64,000 nt of DNA from CAMYMQ01 sp963730305 (lineage in GTDB: Bacteria > Pseudomonadota > Alphaproteobacteria > Bin65). Each line of letters begins with the position of its first letter. Position 1 is the stretch's first letter. The position numbers and the translations under genes are program-made. Below are positions 18,092 through 30,994 of this stretch, piece by piece. The stretch is from positions 434,001 to 498,000 of the forward strand of contig CAVSRB010000004.1 in NCBI GenBank assembly GCA_963730305.1, read 5' to 3'. The notes under the pieces were generated by a model. It searched no databases and was not told where the DNA came from. It saw nothing but the letters and a program-made list of their open reading frames with translations.

Positions 18092-19150
18092 ATGAAGGTC
18101 TCGGTCTCCGGGTCCGATATCGTGCCGAGCCAGGCCCCGCTCATACGCGTGCTTGGCGGACAGGCCGTCGATCCGCCGCCGGTCTGGCTGATGCGCCAGG
18201 CCGGGCGATACCTGCCCGAATATCGGGCGCTGCGGTCGAAGGCGCGCAATTTCCTGGACTTCTGCTACACGCCCGAGATGGCGATCGAGGCGACCCTGCA
18301 GCCGATCCGGCGCTACGGCATGGACGCCGCGATCCTGTTCTCGGACATCCTGGTGATCGCGGACGCCTTGGGCGCGGAGGTCTCCTTCGTCGAAGGCAAG
18401 GGACCGGTGCTGGCGCCGATCCTCGACGCGGCCGGGATCGACGCGCTGTCGATGGCGCGGATCGCGGACCATTGCGCGCCGGTGTACGAAGCGATCAGGG
18501 GCGTCAAGGCGGCGCTGTCGGCGGAGACCGCATTGATCGGCTTCGCCGGCGGGCCGTGGACGGTGGCGACCTACATGGTCGAGGGCGGGTCGAGCCGAGA
18601 CTTCGCGACGATCAAGCGATGGATGTGGCAGGACCCGGACGGTTTCGGCCGCCTGATCGACCTGCTGGCGGAGGCGACGAGCCGGCACCTGATCGGCCAG
18701 GTCGAGGCGGGCGTGGATTGCCTGCAGATCTTCGAGAGCTGGGCCGGCGTGCTGCCGGAGATGGAATTCGAGCGCTGGGTGATCGCGCCGACGCGGCGGA
18801 TCGTCGACGCGGTGCGGGCGCGGTATCCGCGGGTGCCGATCATCGGCTTCGCCCGGACCGCCGGTGCGATGATCGAGCGCTATGCCGAGGGAACCGGCGT
18901 GCAGGGTGTCGGCCTCGACGCCATGGTGCCGATGGCCCAGGCCCAGGCGGTGCAGAAGCGGGTCGCCGTACAGGGCAATCTCGACCCGATCCTGCTGCTC
19001 GCCGGCGGCGAGGCGATGGCGGCGCGCGCGCGGACGATCGTCGAGGGCCTGCGCAGCGGGCCCCACGTCTTCAATCTGGGCCACGGGGTGGTTCCGCAGA
19101 CCCCGCCCGAGCATGTCGAAGCATTGTTGGCGGCGGTGAGGGGCGGATGA
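18092..19150 (+). CDS. hemE: HemE, uroporphyrinogen decarboxylase
   Basis: Decarboxylates the four acetate side chains of uroporphyrinogen III to give coproporphyrinogen III, 352 aa. Diagnostic segments are PPVWLMRQAGRYLPEYR, DAAILFSDILVI, GFAGGPWTVATYMVEGG, LQIFESWAG and FNLGHGVVPQTPPEHV. A strong AGGAGGG precedes the ATG. Its stop overlaps the hemH start, beginning a hemE-hemH-hemJ operon that reads away from the candidate origin. Confidence 0.98.
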   Translation: MKVSVSGSDIVPSQAPLIRVLGGQAVDPPPVWLMRQAGRYLPEYRALRSKARNFLDFCYTPEMAIEATLQPIRRYGMDAAILFSDILVIADALGAEVSFVEGKGPVLAPILDAAGIDALSMARIADHCAPVYEAIRGVKAALSAETALIGFAGGPWTVATYMVEGGSSRDFATIKRWMWQDPDGFGRLIDLLAEATSRHLIGQVEAGVDCLQIFESWAGVLPEMEFERWVIAPTRRIVDAVRARYPRVPIIGFARTAGAMIERYAEGTGVQGVGLDAMVPMAQAQAVQKRVAVQGNLDPILLLAGGEAMAARARTIVEGLRSGPHVFNLGHGVVPQTPPEHVEALLAAVRGG

Positions 19151-20193
19151 CGGCGCGGGTCGCGGTCGTGCTGTTCAATCTGGGCGGACCGGATTCGCCC
19201 GCGGCGGTGCGGCCGTTCCTGTTCAACCTGTTCAACGATCCGGCGATCATCGGCGCGCCCGGACCGATCCGCTGGATGCTCGCGCAGCTGATCTCGCGCC
19301 GGCGCGCACCGGTGGCGCGCGAGATCTACGAGACGATGGGCGGCGGCTCGCCGTTGCTGCCGAACACGAGGAAGCAGGCCGAAGCGCTTGAAGCGCTGAT
19401 GAAAAGGCGCTGGGGCGATGACCGGGAGGTTCGGGTCTTCGTCTCGATGCGCTACTGGCATCCGTTCGCCGATGCGGTGGCGCGCGACGTGGCGGCCTTC
19501 GCCCCGACCGAGACGATCCTGCTGCCGCTCTATCCGCAGTTCTCGACGACGACGACCCAATCCTCCTTGGCAGACTGGCGGCGCGCGGCCCGGAGGGCGG
19601 GAGTCGATGCGGCCGAGGCGGCGGTCTGCTGCTATCCGGCCGAGAAGGGCTTCGTTGCGGCCGCAGCGGCATCGATCCGCGATGCGGTGAAGGACGACGA
19701 CGGCCAGGCCTTCCGCCTGCTGTTCTCCGCCCACGGCTTGCCGAAGAAGATCGTCGACAAGGGCGATCCCTACCAGTGGCAGGTCGAGCAGACGGCGGCG
19801 GCGATCGCCGAACAGGTCGCCGACCGGTTCGACGACTGGGTGGTCTGCTATCAGAGCCGGGTCGGGCCGCTGGAATGGATCGGTCCGTCGACCGACGAGG
19901 AGATCCACCGCGCCGGCCGGGACGGCAGGAATCTGGTCGTGGCGCCGATCGCCTTCGTCTCCGAGCATTCGGAGACGCTGGTCGAGCTCGACATCGAATA
20001 TGCTAAGCTGGCGGCGGAGGTCGGCGTGCCGCTCTATCGCCGCGCGGCGACGGTGGACGAGCGGACATCCTTCATCGAAGGTCTGGCCGATCTGGTCGAC
20101 GAGGCGGTGGGACGCACGGGTACGGCGGCGTGCGGGGGCAGCCGGTTGTGCCCGGCGGCGTGGGGCCGCTGTGCCATGGCAGAGGCGGCATGA
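19147..20193 (+). CDS. hemH: HemH, ferrochelatase
   Basis: Inserts Fe(II) into protoporphyrin IX, 348 aa. Family features are VVLFNLGGPDSPAAVRPFL, MRYWHPFADAV, LLPLYPQFSTTTTQSS, LLFSAHGLPKKIVDKGDPYQ with the active-site histidine, YQSRVGPLEWIGPSTDE and PIAFVSEHSETLVELDIEY. The C-terminal CGGSRLCPAAWGRC holds three cysteines, the pattern that ligates a [2Fe-2S] cluster in Caulobacter and animal ferrochelatases. It overlaps hemE and hemJ by four bases each. Confidence 0.97.
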   Translation: MTARVAVVLFNLGGPDSPAAVRPFLFNLFNDPAIIGAPGPIRWMLAQLISRRRAPVAREIYETMGGGSPLLPNTRKQAEALEALMKRRWGDDREVRVFVSMRYWHPFADAVARDVAAFAPTETILLPLYPQFSTTTTQSSLADWRRAARRAGVDAAEAAVCCYPAEKGFVAAAAASIRDAVKDDDGQAFRLLFSAHGLPKKIVDKGDPYQWQVEQTAAAIAEQVADRFDDWVVCYQSRVGPLEWIGPSTDEEIHRAGRDGRNLVVAPIAFVSEHSETLVELDIEYAKLAAEVGVPLYRRAATVDERTSFIEGLADLVDEAVGRTGTAACGGSRLCPAAWGRCAMAEAA

Positions 20194-20618
20194 GCTGGGA
20201 ATTGTGGATCAAGGCGTTGCACGTGATCAGCGTGATCGCGTGGATGGCGGGGCTGCTCTACCTGCCGCGGCTGTTCGTCTATCACGCCGAATGCGCGCCG
20301 GGATCGGCCCAGTCGGAGACCTTCAAGGTGATGGAACGCCGGCTGTTGCGGGCGATCATGAACCCGGCGATGGTCGCGACCTGGGCCTTCGGCCTGACGC
20401 TCTACATCCGCTTCGAATACTGGACCGAAGCCTGGATGGACGTGAAATGGGTCGGCGTCCTGGTGTTGACCGTGATGCATCACTTCTATGCGCGCTGGCG
20501 AAAGGAGTTCGCCGAAGATCGCAACACACGGTCGTCACGTTTCTATCGTATGATGAACGAGGTTCCGACGTTGGCGATGATCGTCATCGTCATCATGGTC
20601 GTCGTCAAACCGTTCTGA
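20190..20618 (+). CDS. hemJ: HemJ, protoporphyrinogen IX oxidase
   Basis: Small heme-dependent membrane enzyme, 142 aa, that makes protoporphyrin IX in bacteria lacking HemG and HemY. Four hydrophobic helices are visible, including ALHVISVIAWMAGLLYLPRLFVYH with conserved histidines, MNPAMVATWAFGLTL, WVGVLVLTVMHHFYARW, and a C-terminal ALMIVIVIMVVVKPF-like helix. RFYRMMNEVPT is a family segment. The ATG overlaps the ferrochelatase stop, so the last two heme steps are coupled. Confidence 0.95.
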   Translation: MSWELWIKALHVISVIAWMAGLLYLPRLFVYHAECAPGSAQSETFKVMERRLLRAIMNPAMVATWAFGLTLYIRFEYWTEAWMDVKWVGVLVLTVMHHFYARWRKEFAEDRNTRSSRFYRMMNEVPTLAMIVIVIMVVVKPF

Positions 20619-20661
20619 CCGCAAACCGTACGGAAAGGGGCGTTTGACATTCTCTTCGCAT

Positions 20662-20680
20662 TTACCATTTGTTATGGTAA
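20662..20680. promoter_or_regulatory. Inverted repeat in the rho upstream region
   Basis: Perfect 7-bp arms TTACCAT and ATGGTAA flank TTGTT. A TTGACA sits upstream at 20644-20649, but no convincing -10 box at proper spacing was found. The site is about 220 bp before rho, so it may be an operator or hairpin at the head of a long rho leader. Confidence 0.45.
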
Positions 20681-20897
20681 CCCTGATATTGAAGAACGCG
20701 GATCGAACGCGTCATCAACCTTACCACCCGACAGCATCGGTGACGGTTTAGGGGGCTGACCGCAGCGCCAACCCCGTTTGTAGTCGCAGAGGCAAAGCCC
20801 CGATACCCGTCCTGGGTCTCAAGCCGACACCGGCCAAATCTTCCATCAACGCATGACGTGCGGCGCGCCGCGCGGATGCCCATTCTCCAAATCACTC

Positions 20898-22154
<1,257 letters not shown>

Positions 22155-22741
22155 CGCCCGTTCCGGCGTCTTGGCGCCGGATCGAGCATTGTCTCAGGTT
22201 AGCCCCTTAAGTCTTTGGTAAGTCGAAATAATTTTCGGCGCGCACTGGGTCGTGGCCGCAATTGCGGGCTGCGCTGAGCACTTGTGCGTAAATAGTTGAT
22301 CTGTAAAGGGAAATGGCGCCGGAATGGGCCGAAGGCGGCCCGTAAGCTGTTGGTGCACTGAGCGGCGCGCAATCGCCTACGGCTTCCCGCCACTGTCGCA
22401 CCCGACAAGACCGGCCAGCCTGGATGTTGTCCGACTGTTTGCCTCGGATTTTGCGCCTTTCTGCGAAGGTTAACGGCCATTTGGGCGGCGTTAACCAAAT
22501 GCAAGAGCTGCACAAGGAGTTGGCGCCTCCGGGAAGCGGTCGGGACCCAGAAGAACAACGGTTCACGGGAGAATGTTAAATGGTTAACGGCCGATTGGGG
22601 CGCGTTAACCAAATCGGGCAAAGAAAAACGGCCACCGATCAAGCCTTTGATCGATGGCCGCTTTTCGTAATATTCGTATGCGTATGGTTAAGCGAAGCGT
22701 CTCATGGTGGCGTTATTCCGACCACGCGTTAACCATTTGGC
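22155..22741. repeat. 587-bp gap after rho with GTTAAC motif pairs
   Basis: No credible gene is visible. GTTAAC occurs at 22469, 22490, 22583, 22604 and 22728, with a variant at 22686. Two copies of a composite unit of about 32 bp lie at 22468-22499 and 22582-22613: GGTTAACGGCC, a GATTGGG-like middle, then CGTTAACCAAAT. Each is an inverted pair of the same 8-mer found in the 3744-4486 gap. A strong hairpin terminator is at 22629-22665. A short GC hairpin at 22163-22180 just after rho lacks a T run. Confidence 0.85.
22629..22665. terminator. Bidirectional intrinsic terminator
   Basis: Arms of 14 bp (22629-22642 and 22647-22660) pair at 13 positions around a GCCT loop. The plus strand continues CTTTTC, and the minus strand continues GTTTTTCTT. 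It separates rightward rho from the leftward oxidoreductase and can stop transcription from both sides. Confidence 0.88.
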
Positions 22742-23720
22742 TCAGACAGTGTAGACGGTGCTTCCGGTCGTCTTGCGCGCCTCGAGGTCGCGATGCGCCT
22801 GGGCGGCGTCCTGGAGCGCGTAGGTCTGGTTGACCTCGATCTTGACCGCGCCCGACTGGACCACGTTGAACAGGTTGTGCGCCATCTCCTGGAGCCGGCC
22901 CGGCACCGATCGGTGGGTGAACAAGGTCGGCCGGGTGACGTAGAGCGAGCCCTTGCCGGCCAGGATGCCGAGGTTGAAGTTGTCGACCGGCCCCGAGGCG
23001 TTGCCGAAGGACACCAGCAGGCCGAACGGGGCCAGGCTGTCGAGCGAGCCCTCGAACGTGTCCTTGCCGACCGAATCGTAGACCACCGGGACGCCGGCGC
23101 CATTGGTGATCTCGCGCACCCGCTCGGCGACGTTCTCCTCGTTGTAGAGAATGGTGTGGTGGCAGCCGTGGGCCTTGGCGATCTCGGCCTTGGCCTCGCT
23201 GCCGACCGTGCCGATCACCGTCGCGCCCAGGAAATTGGCCCATTGGCACGCGATCAGGCCGACTCCGCCGGCCGCGGCGTGGATCAGGATGGTCTCGCCC
23301 GCCTTTACCGGATGGGTGCGGCAGCAGCAGGTATTCGACGGTCATGCCCTGCAGCATCATCGCCGCCGCGGTCTGGTCGTCGATGCCGTCGGGCAGCACG
23401 ACCAGATTGTCCGCCGGCAGCAGCCGGACCTCGGCATAGGCGCCGAGCGGGCTGGTGCCGTAGGCGACGCGGTCGCCCGGCTTGACGTTGGTGACGCCCT
23501 CGCCGACCGCCTCGACCACGCCGGCGCCCTCGCCGCCCGGGGTGTAGGGGAGCTGCGGCGGCGGATAGAGGCCGGAGCGGTAGTAGGTGTCGATGTAGTT
23601 GAGGCCGACCGCGGTGTGGCGGACGCGGGCCTCGCCCGGGCCGGGGTCGCCGACCTCGACATCCTCCCACTTGAGGACCTCGGGGCCGCCCGTTTCATAG
23701 ACGCGAATGGCTTTGGTCAT
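22742..23720 (-). pseudogene. Quinone oxidoreductase (zeta-crystallin family), one-base frameshift
   Basis: NADPH:quinone oxidoreductase of the MDR superfamily, about 325 aa when repaired. The N-terminal half starts at ATG 23720 (TKAIRVYETGGPEVLKWEDV, NYIDTYYRSGLYPPP, PGGEGAGVVEAVGEGV). The C-terminal half is in another frame (HAAAGGVGLIACQWANFLGATVIGTVG cofactor loop, then VVYDSVGKDTFEGSLDSLAPFG). The shift lies near 23320, where one extra C in CTGCCGCACC breaks what would read EYLLLRTHPVKAGETILIHA. Both halves are otherwise well conserved, so an indel error is more likely than decay. Confidence 0.88.
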
Positions 23721-23814
23721 GGTTCCTGCCTGTCCGCCGTCGGTGCGGCGGAAATCGTTGTGGAGCAATGCCTTATCGGCGCTTGCTGAGAGACCGGTTG
23801 GGCCGGGATCGAGG

Positions 23815-24507
23815 CTATTTCAGGTGGCTGGCGAAGAAATCCGCGCTCCGCTGGTTGGCCGAATTGGCCGCCGCCTTGTCGTAATGCGCGCCGCCGACCC
23901 GGGCGAAGGCGTGATCGCAGCCGGCATAGTCGTGGATGGTGACGTTGGCGTGGCCGTCGAGCGCCTGGTGGATCGCCTGCTGCGCTTCGGCCGGGCAGAA
24001 GCCGTCCTTCTCGGCGATGTGCAGCATCAACGGCTTGGCGATGTTCGCGGCTTCGTCGAGGGCGCCGTCGATGCCGACGCCGTAGAAGCCGACATTGGCG
24101 TCGGCGTCGCTGCGGGTCGCCATCAGGTAGGCGAGCTTGCCGCCGAGGCAGTAGCCGACCGTGCCGATCTTGCCGGTCACGTCACCGTCGCCGCGCATGT
24201 GGGCCAGCGTCGCCTTGAGATCGTCGACGCCCTTGGCCTCGTCGAAGCCCTGGTAGAGCCCGAAGGCCTGCTGCCACTCCTCTTCGGTCTGGTCGGTGAT
24301 CTGGATGCCGGGCTGCTGGCGCCAGAACAGGTCGGGGCAGACCGCGACGTAGCCCTGCGCGGCGTAGCCGTCGCACAGGTCGCGCATGACCTTGTTGACG
24401 CCGAAGATCTCCTGGATGACCAGCAGGCCGGGCCCGCTGCCCGCCGCCGGCGTGGCCTTGTAAGCGGTGAACGAGCCGTCGGGTGTGTTGATGGTGATGT
24501 CGGCCAT
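23815..24507 (-). CDS. Dienelactone hydrolase family protein
   Basis: Alpha/beta hydrolase of 230 aa. The nucleophile elbow is GYCLGG, with cysteine as in true dienelactone hydrolases; acid and histidine lie in HIAEKDGFCP and AGCDHAFARVGG. The VIQEIFGVNKVMRDLCDGYAAQGYVAVCPDLFWRQQPG segment is typical. ATG 24507 follows AGGGG. Although DLH acts in chlorocatechol breakdown, no such pathway genes are adjacent and many family members have other substrates. Confidence 0.9.
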   Translation of the reverse strand: MADITINTPDGSFTAYKATPAAGSGPGLLVIQEIFGVNKVMRDLCDGYAAQGYVAVCPDLFWRQQPGIQITDQTEEEWQQAFGLYQGFDEAKGVDDLKATLAHMRGDGDVTGKIGTVGYCLGGKLAYLMATRSDADANVGFYGVGIDGALDEAANIAKPLMLHIAEKDGFCPAEAQQAIHQALDGHANVTIHDYAGCDHAFARVGGAHYDKAAANSANQRSADFFASHLK

Positions 24508-24569
24508 TGTGCCCCTCCCTGTGGCGGTTGGATTTGGTGGCGCAGCATAAGCGCTGCGGCGTCGGCGTG

Positions 24570-25094
24570 TCACCCGTCCGCGGGTGCGTCCGAATCGCGG
24601 GCCGGCGGGTCGGCGGCAAGGCCGAACAGGTCGCGCTGGGCGACGCCGGGCCAACCCTCGAGCTCGAGCAGGAAGCGCTTGGTGTCGACCCCTCCCTTGC
24701 CGGAATAGCCGCCCAGCTTGTCGCCGGCGGCGACGATGCGGTGGCACGGGATCAGGATCGGGATCGGGTTGGCGCCGCAGGCGGTGCCGACGGCCTGGGG
24801 CGAGGCGTCGTCGAGGTCGCGGGCGACGTCGCCATAGGTGCGGGTCTGGCCATAGGGGATGCGCAGCATCGCGTCCCACACCGCCTTCTGGAAGGGCGAG
24901 CCGGCCGGTGCGAACGGCAGGTCGAACTGCTTGAGCTCGCAATAGAAGTAGGCGTCGAGCTGGGTCGCCGCGCGGGTGAGCAGGGCGGTCTCGTCGTCGG
25001 TTCCGGCCGCGCCCCAGGTCAGCGCGGCGATCGCGCCGTCGCGTTCGGTGACGATCAGCGGGCCGAGCGGGCTGGGGACGGTGAGGGTCGGCAT
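24570..25094 (-). CDS. ogt: Methylated-DNA--protein-cysteine methyltransferase
   Basis: Suicide repair protein that takes the methyl group from O6-methylguanine, 174 aa. The acceptor cysteine sits in PIPILIPCHRIVAAGDKLGGYSGG-type context (PCHR); the helix-turn-helix FQKAVWDAMLRIPYGQTRTYGDVA and arginine finger region are present. No N-terminal Ada domain is attached, so it is an Ogt-type protein. It starts two bases after the DUF255 gene. Confidence 0.94.
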   Translation of the reverse strand: MPTLTVPSPLGPLIVTERDGAIAALTWGAAGTDDETALLTRAATQLDAYFYCELKQFDLPFAPAGSPFQKAVWDAMLRIPYGQTRTYGDVARDLDDASPQAVGTACGANPIPILIPCHRIVAAGDKLGGYSGKGGVDTKRFLLELEGWPGVAQRDLFGLAADPPARDSDAPADG

Positions 25095-25096
25095 GG

Positions 25097-27142
<2,046 letters not shown>

Positions 27143-27276
27143 GAGCGCTCTCGCTTGGCGTTCAGGCGTGACCGACTATCTTTGTGGCGACGCTTGGCAG
27201 AGAGAGGCCGCGTCGCCGGCGTGAAGCAGTAAGCTAGGTTTGAGATGCCGGGACTCAATGATGCGAGAAAGAGAAT

Positions 27277-27660
27277 ATGACGAATACGCCTGACGATCCG
27301 CCGCACTTCTATGGGCGGCACGTGTTCTGCTGCACCAACGTCCGCGAGCCGGGGCATCGGCGGGGCTGCTGCAGCGAGCGCGGGTCGGTCGAGTTGCGCG
27401 ACTACATGAAGGCGCAAGCCCGCAAGCTGGGCAAGCGCGGGGTGCGGATCAACATCGCCGGCTGCCTGGATCGCTGCGAGCTCGGGCCGGTGATGGTGAT
27501 CTATCCGGAAGGGGTCTGGTACGCCTACAAGACCCAGGAAGACATCGACGAGATCATCGAGACCCATCTGGTCCGCGGCGGGCGTGTGACGCGGCTGATG
27601 CTCGAGCCGTCGGACAATTTCCCCGAGGATGTCGAGAAGCGAAAAGTCGCCGCCGAATAG
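27277..27660 (+). CDS. Thioredoxin-like [2Fe-2S] ferredoxin
   Basis: 127 aa. Cysteines suit a thioredoxin-like [2Fe-2S] protein: HVFCCTNVREPGHRRGCCSERGS supplies the first pair and INIAGCLDRCELGP the second, with the fold continuing VMVIYPEGVWYAYKTQEDIDEII. It probably carries electrons in the cytoplasm; a partner is not evident. The 3' end overlaps the start of mnmE by 32 bp, so the two are likely cotranscribed from a promoter in the 134-bp gap shared with the DUF255 gene. Confidence 0.9.
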   Translation: MTNTPDDPPHFYGRHVFCCTNVREPGHRRGCCSERGSVELRDYMKAQARKLGKRGVRINIAGCLDRCELGPVMVIYPEGVWYAYKTQEDIDEIIETHLVRGGRVTRLMLEPSDNFPEDVEKRKVAAE

Positions 27661-29021
27661 CCCGGCCGGCGATACGATCTTCGCCCTGTCGAGCGCCCGT
27701 GGCCGGGCCGGGGTGGCGGTCGTGCGCGCGTCCGGGCCGGAAGCTGGAGCTGCGATCGCGGCGTTGACCGGTGCTTCGCCGCCGGCGCCGCGGGCGGCGG
27801 CGCTGCGGGCGATCAACGATCCGGCGACCGGGGAGCCGATCGACCGTGGCCTGGTCCTGTGGTTCCCGGCGCCGGCCAGCGTCACGGGCGAGGATGTCGC
27901 CGAGTTCCACGTCCACGGCAGCCGCGCCGTGCTGGATTCCCTGCTGTTGGCGCTGGGCGCGCTGCCGGGGCTGGCGCCGGCGCCGGCGGGCGGCTTCACC
28001 CGCCGCGCCTTCGACAACGGCAAGCTCGACCTGACCGAGGTCGAGGGTCTGGCCGACCTGATCGACGCGGAGACGGAAGCCCAGCGGCGCCAGGCGCTGC
28101 GCCAGATGGACGGTGCGCTGGGCGCGCTCTACGAGGGCTGGCGGGAAGATCTGGTCCGGTCGCTGGCCCATGTCGAGGCGGCGATCGACTTTCCCGACGA
28201 AGCCGTGCCCGAGGATTTGATCGATCTCGTGCGACCCGACCTGGACCGGCTGGCGGCCGCGATCCGGGCGCATCTCGACGACAGCCATCGCGGCGAGCTG
28301 CTGCGCGACGGTCTTTCGGTGGCGATCGTCGGCGCGCCGAACGCGGGGAAATCGTCGTTCCTCAATGCCGTGGCGCGCCGCGAGGTGGCGATCGTCTCGG
28401 CCGCGGCGGGGACGACGCGGGACGTGATCGAGGTGCGCGTCGACCTGGGCGGCTATCCGGTATTGTTGGCGGATACCGCCGGCTTGCGCGAGGTGGTGGA
28501 CGCGGAAGGCTGCGGGGATGTGGCGGTCGATCCGGTCGAGGCTGAAGGCATGCGCCGGGCGCTGGCGCGGGCCGAACAGGCGGATCTGAAGATCGTCGTG
28601 ATCGACGGCACGGCCGGCAGGGCAAGGCGCGGCGTTGGCGTTGGTCGACGACCGGTCGCTGGTGGTCGTCAACAAGTGCGATCGGCCGGAATTCGACGTT
28701 CCCGCGGCATTGGCGGGGCGGTCGGCAACGCCGATTTCCGCTGCGCGGGGCGACGGGATCGACGCCGTTCTGACGGCAGTGGCCGACGCTGCGGCCGAGC
28801 GGATGGCGCTGTCGCCGGCGCCGGCGCTGACCCGCGCGCGTCATCGCGAAGCCCTGGTCCGGTGTGTCGAGGCGCTGGATCGGGCGCGCTCGGCCGATGC
28901 GGCGGAACTCCTGGCGGAAGACGTGCGTCTGGCGGTGCGGTCGCTGGGGGAACTGGTCGGTAAGGTCGACGTCGAATCGTTGCTCGATATCATTTTTCGG
29001 GATTTCTGCATCGGCAAGTAG
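27629..29021 (+). pseudogene. mnmE: MnmE, tRNA-modification GTPase, one-base frameshift
   Basis: With MnmG it installs the 5-carboxymethylaminomethyl group on wobble uridine of several tRNAs. Repaired length is about 463 aa. N-terminal folate-binding domain (DTIFALSSARGRAGVAVVRASGP, VAEFHVHGSRAV), helical domain, then the G domain with P-loop GAPNAGKSSFLN, LLADTAGLREV and NKCDRPEF; the C-terminus is the invariant FCIGK. The frame breaks near 28618: an extra base in GCCGGCAGGG shifts the sequence so that NKCD to FCIGK is read in another frame. Probably a sequencing indel, since both parts are fully conserved. Confidence 0.93.
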
Positions 29022-29046
29022 GGGCAAGTGGGGTGGCAAGGGGCGG

Positions 29047-29062
29047 CGTTTCACGTGAAACA
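29047..29062. other. parS site 1 (15 of 16 match)
   Basis: CGTTTCACGTGAAACA differs from the universal 16-bp parS TGTTTCACGTGAAACA only in its first base and keeps the 14-bp core palindrome. It sits between mnmE and mnmG, 3.4 kb before parB, and is presumably bound by that ParB to position the origin. Confidence 0.95.
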
Positions 29063-29105
29063 TCGGACCCCGCAAGGCCGCGATTTGTTTGAATCCGGAG
29101 GCGCG

Positions 29106-30993
29106 ATGCCTACATTTGGCGCCATGAAGCGATATGACGTCATCGTCGTGGGGGGCGGGCACGCGGGCTGTGAGGCCGCGGCCGCTGCCGCGCGTCTTGG
29201 CGCCGAGACGTTGCTGCTGACCCATAAGCTCGAGACGATCGGGGAAATGTCGTGCAACCCGGCGATCGGCGGCCTCGCCAAGGGCCACCTGGTTCGGGAG
29301 ATCGATGCGCTCGACGGCGTCATGGCCCGGGCGATCGACGCCGCCGGCATCCAGTTCCGGATGCTCAACAAGAGCAAGGGGCCTGCCGTCTGGGGCCCGC
29401 GGGCGCAGGCGGACCGGAAGCTCTATCGGCGGGCGATGCAGGCGCTGCTGTGCCAGCAGGAAAAGCTCGATTTGATGGCCGGGTCGGTCGAAGACGTGAG
29501 TGTCGAGGGCGGCCGGGTGACGGGCGTGGTCCTGGCCGACGGGAGCGTGATCGGCGCCGGCGCGGTGGTCGTGACCACGGGCACCTTCCTGCGCGGCGTC
29601 ATCCACATAGGCGAAGAGCAGATCGCCGCGGGCCGCGTCGGCGAGGCGCCGGCGACCGGGTTGTCGGCGACCCTGGCGCGGCACGGCTTTCCACTTGGCC
29701 GGCTGAAGACCGGAACGCCGCCGCGGCTCGATGGCCGAACCATCGATTGGGCGTCGCTGCAGGCGCAGAAGGGCGATGCCAACCCGCGGCCCTTTTCGTT
29801 CCTGACCGATGATATCCGCGTGCCCCAAGTCGATTGCCACATCACGACGACGACCCCGGCCACCCACGCCGTGATCCGGGCCAATCTCGACCGGGCCCCG
29901 ATGTATTCGGGCCAGATCGAAAGCACAGGGCCGCGCTACTGCCCGTCGATCGAGGACAAGGTGGTGCGGTTCGCGGACCGCGCCGGCCACCAGATCTTCC
30001 TGGAGCCGGAAGGTCTCGACGACGACACGGTCTACCCCAACGGGATCTCGACGTCGCTCCCGCGCGAGGTACAGGCCGCAATTGCTGGGGACGATCCCGG
30101 GGCTCGAAGCGGCAGCGATGATCCGGCCGGGCTACGCTATCGAATACGACTTCGTCGATCCGCGGTCGCTTGCACCGACTTTGGAGACGCTGCGCATCGG
30201 CGGCCTGTTCCTGGCCGGCCAGATCAACGGCACGACGGGATACGAGGAAGCTGCGGCCCAGGGATTGATCGCAGGCCTCAACGCGGCGCTGACGGCTGGC
30301 GGTTCCGGGGAATTCATCCTCGACCGTGCGGATGCGTATGCAGGCGTGATGATCGACGATCTGGTGACCCTGGGCACGCGGGAGCCGTATCGGATGTTCA
30401 CGTCGCGCGCCGAATACCGCCTTTTGCTCCGCGCCGATAATGCCGACCAGCGTCTGACGCCAAAGGGCATCGAGCTCGGCTGCGTTGGCGCCGAGCGAGC
30501 GGCGGCGTTCGACGAGAAGGCCGACGCTCTGGATGCCGCCCGGTCGCGGGCGCAAGGCGAATCGATCACGCCGAATGCGCTGGAGCGCTACGGTGTCCGG
30601 GTCAACATGGACGGCGCCCGGCGATCGATGATGGATCTGTTCGCCCATCCGGACGTGACCACCGAAACCATCGCAACGATTTGGCCGGACATTCGCGGCT
30701 GGCGCGCGGATGTGGTCGAACAGCTCGAGATCGAAGCGCGCTATGCCGGCTATCTCGATCGCCAGATTGCCGACATCCATGCCTTCCGCCGCGACGAGAC
30801 GTTGGGGCTGCCGCCCGACCTTGACTATGGCGCGGTCGGTGGCGTCTCCGCCGAGGTGCGCGAGAAGCTGACGACCGCACGACCGGCGACGCTCGGGGCC
30901 GCGGCCCGAATTTCCGGCGTGACCCCGGCGGCGTTGACCGCACTGTTGCGCTACGTTCGCAAGCGCAATTCAAGCGCGGACCGGGCGGCCTGA
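29106..30993 (+). pseudogene. mnmG: MnmG (GidA), tRNA-modification FAD enzyme, one-base frameshift
   Basis: FAD-binding partner of MnmE. ATG 29106 follows GGAGG (29097-29101) closely; ATG 29124 (MKRYDVIVVGGGHAG) is the alternative. The dinucleotide-binding GGGHAGCEAA, SCNPAIGGLAKGHLVREIDALDG, TTGTFLRGVIHIG and RLKTGTPPRLDG are in the first frame. At about 30081 an extra A in GCAATTGCTG shifts the frame; the rest (IPGLEAAAMIRPGYAIEYDF, INGTTGYEEAAAQG, FTSRAEYRLLLRADNAD) continues to 30993. Repaired length is about 628 aa, normal for the family. Likely an indel error. Confidence 0.94.
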
Positions 30994-30994
30994 C

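Noticed and set aside
22199..22642. Leftward open frames of 119-147 codons after rho
   Set aside because: They cross the GTTAAC repeats and terminator and have no start signal or family resemblance.
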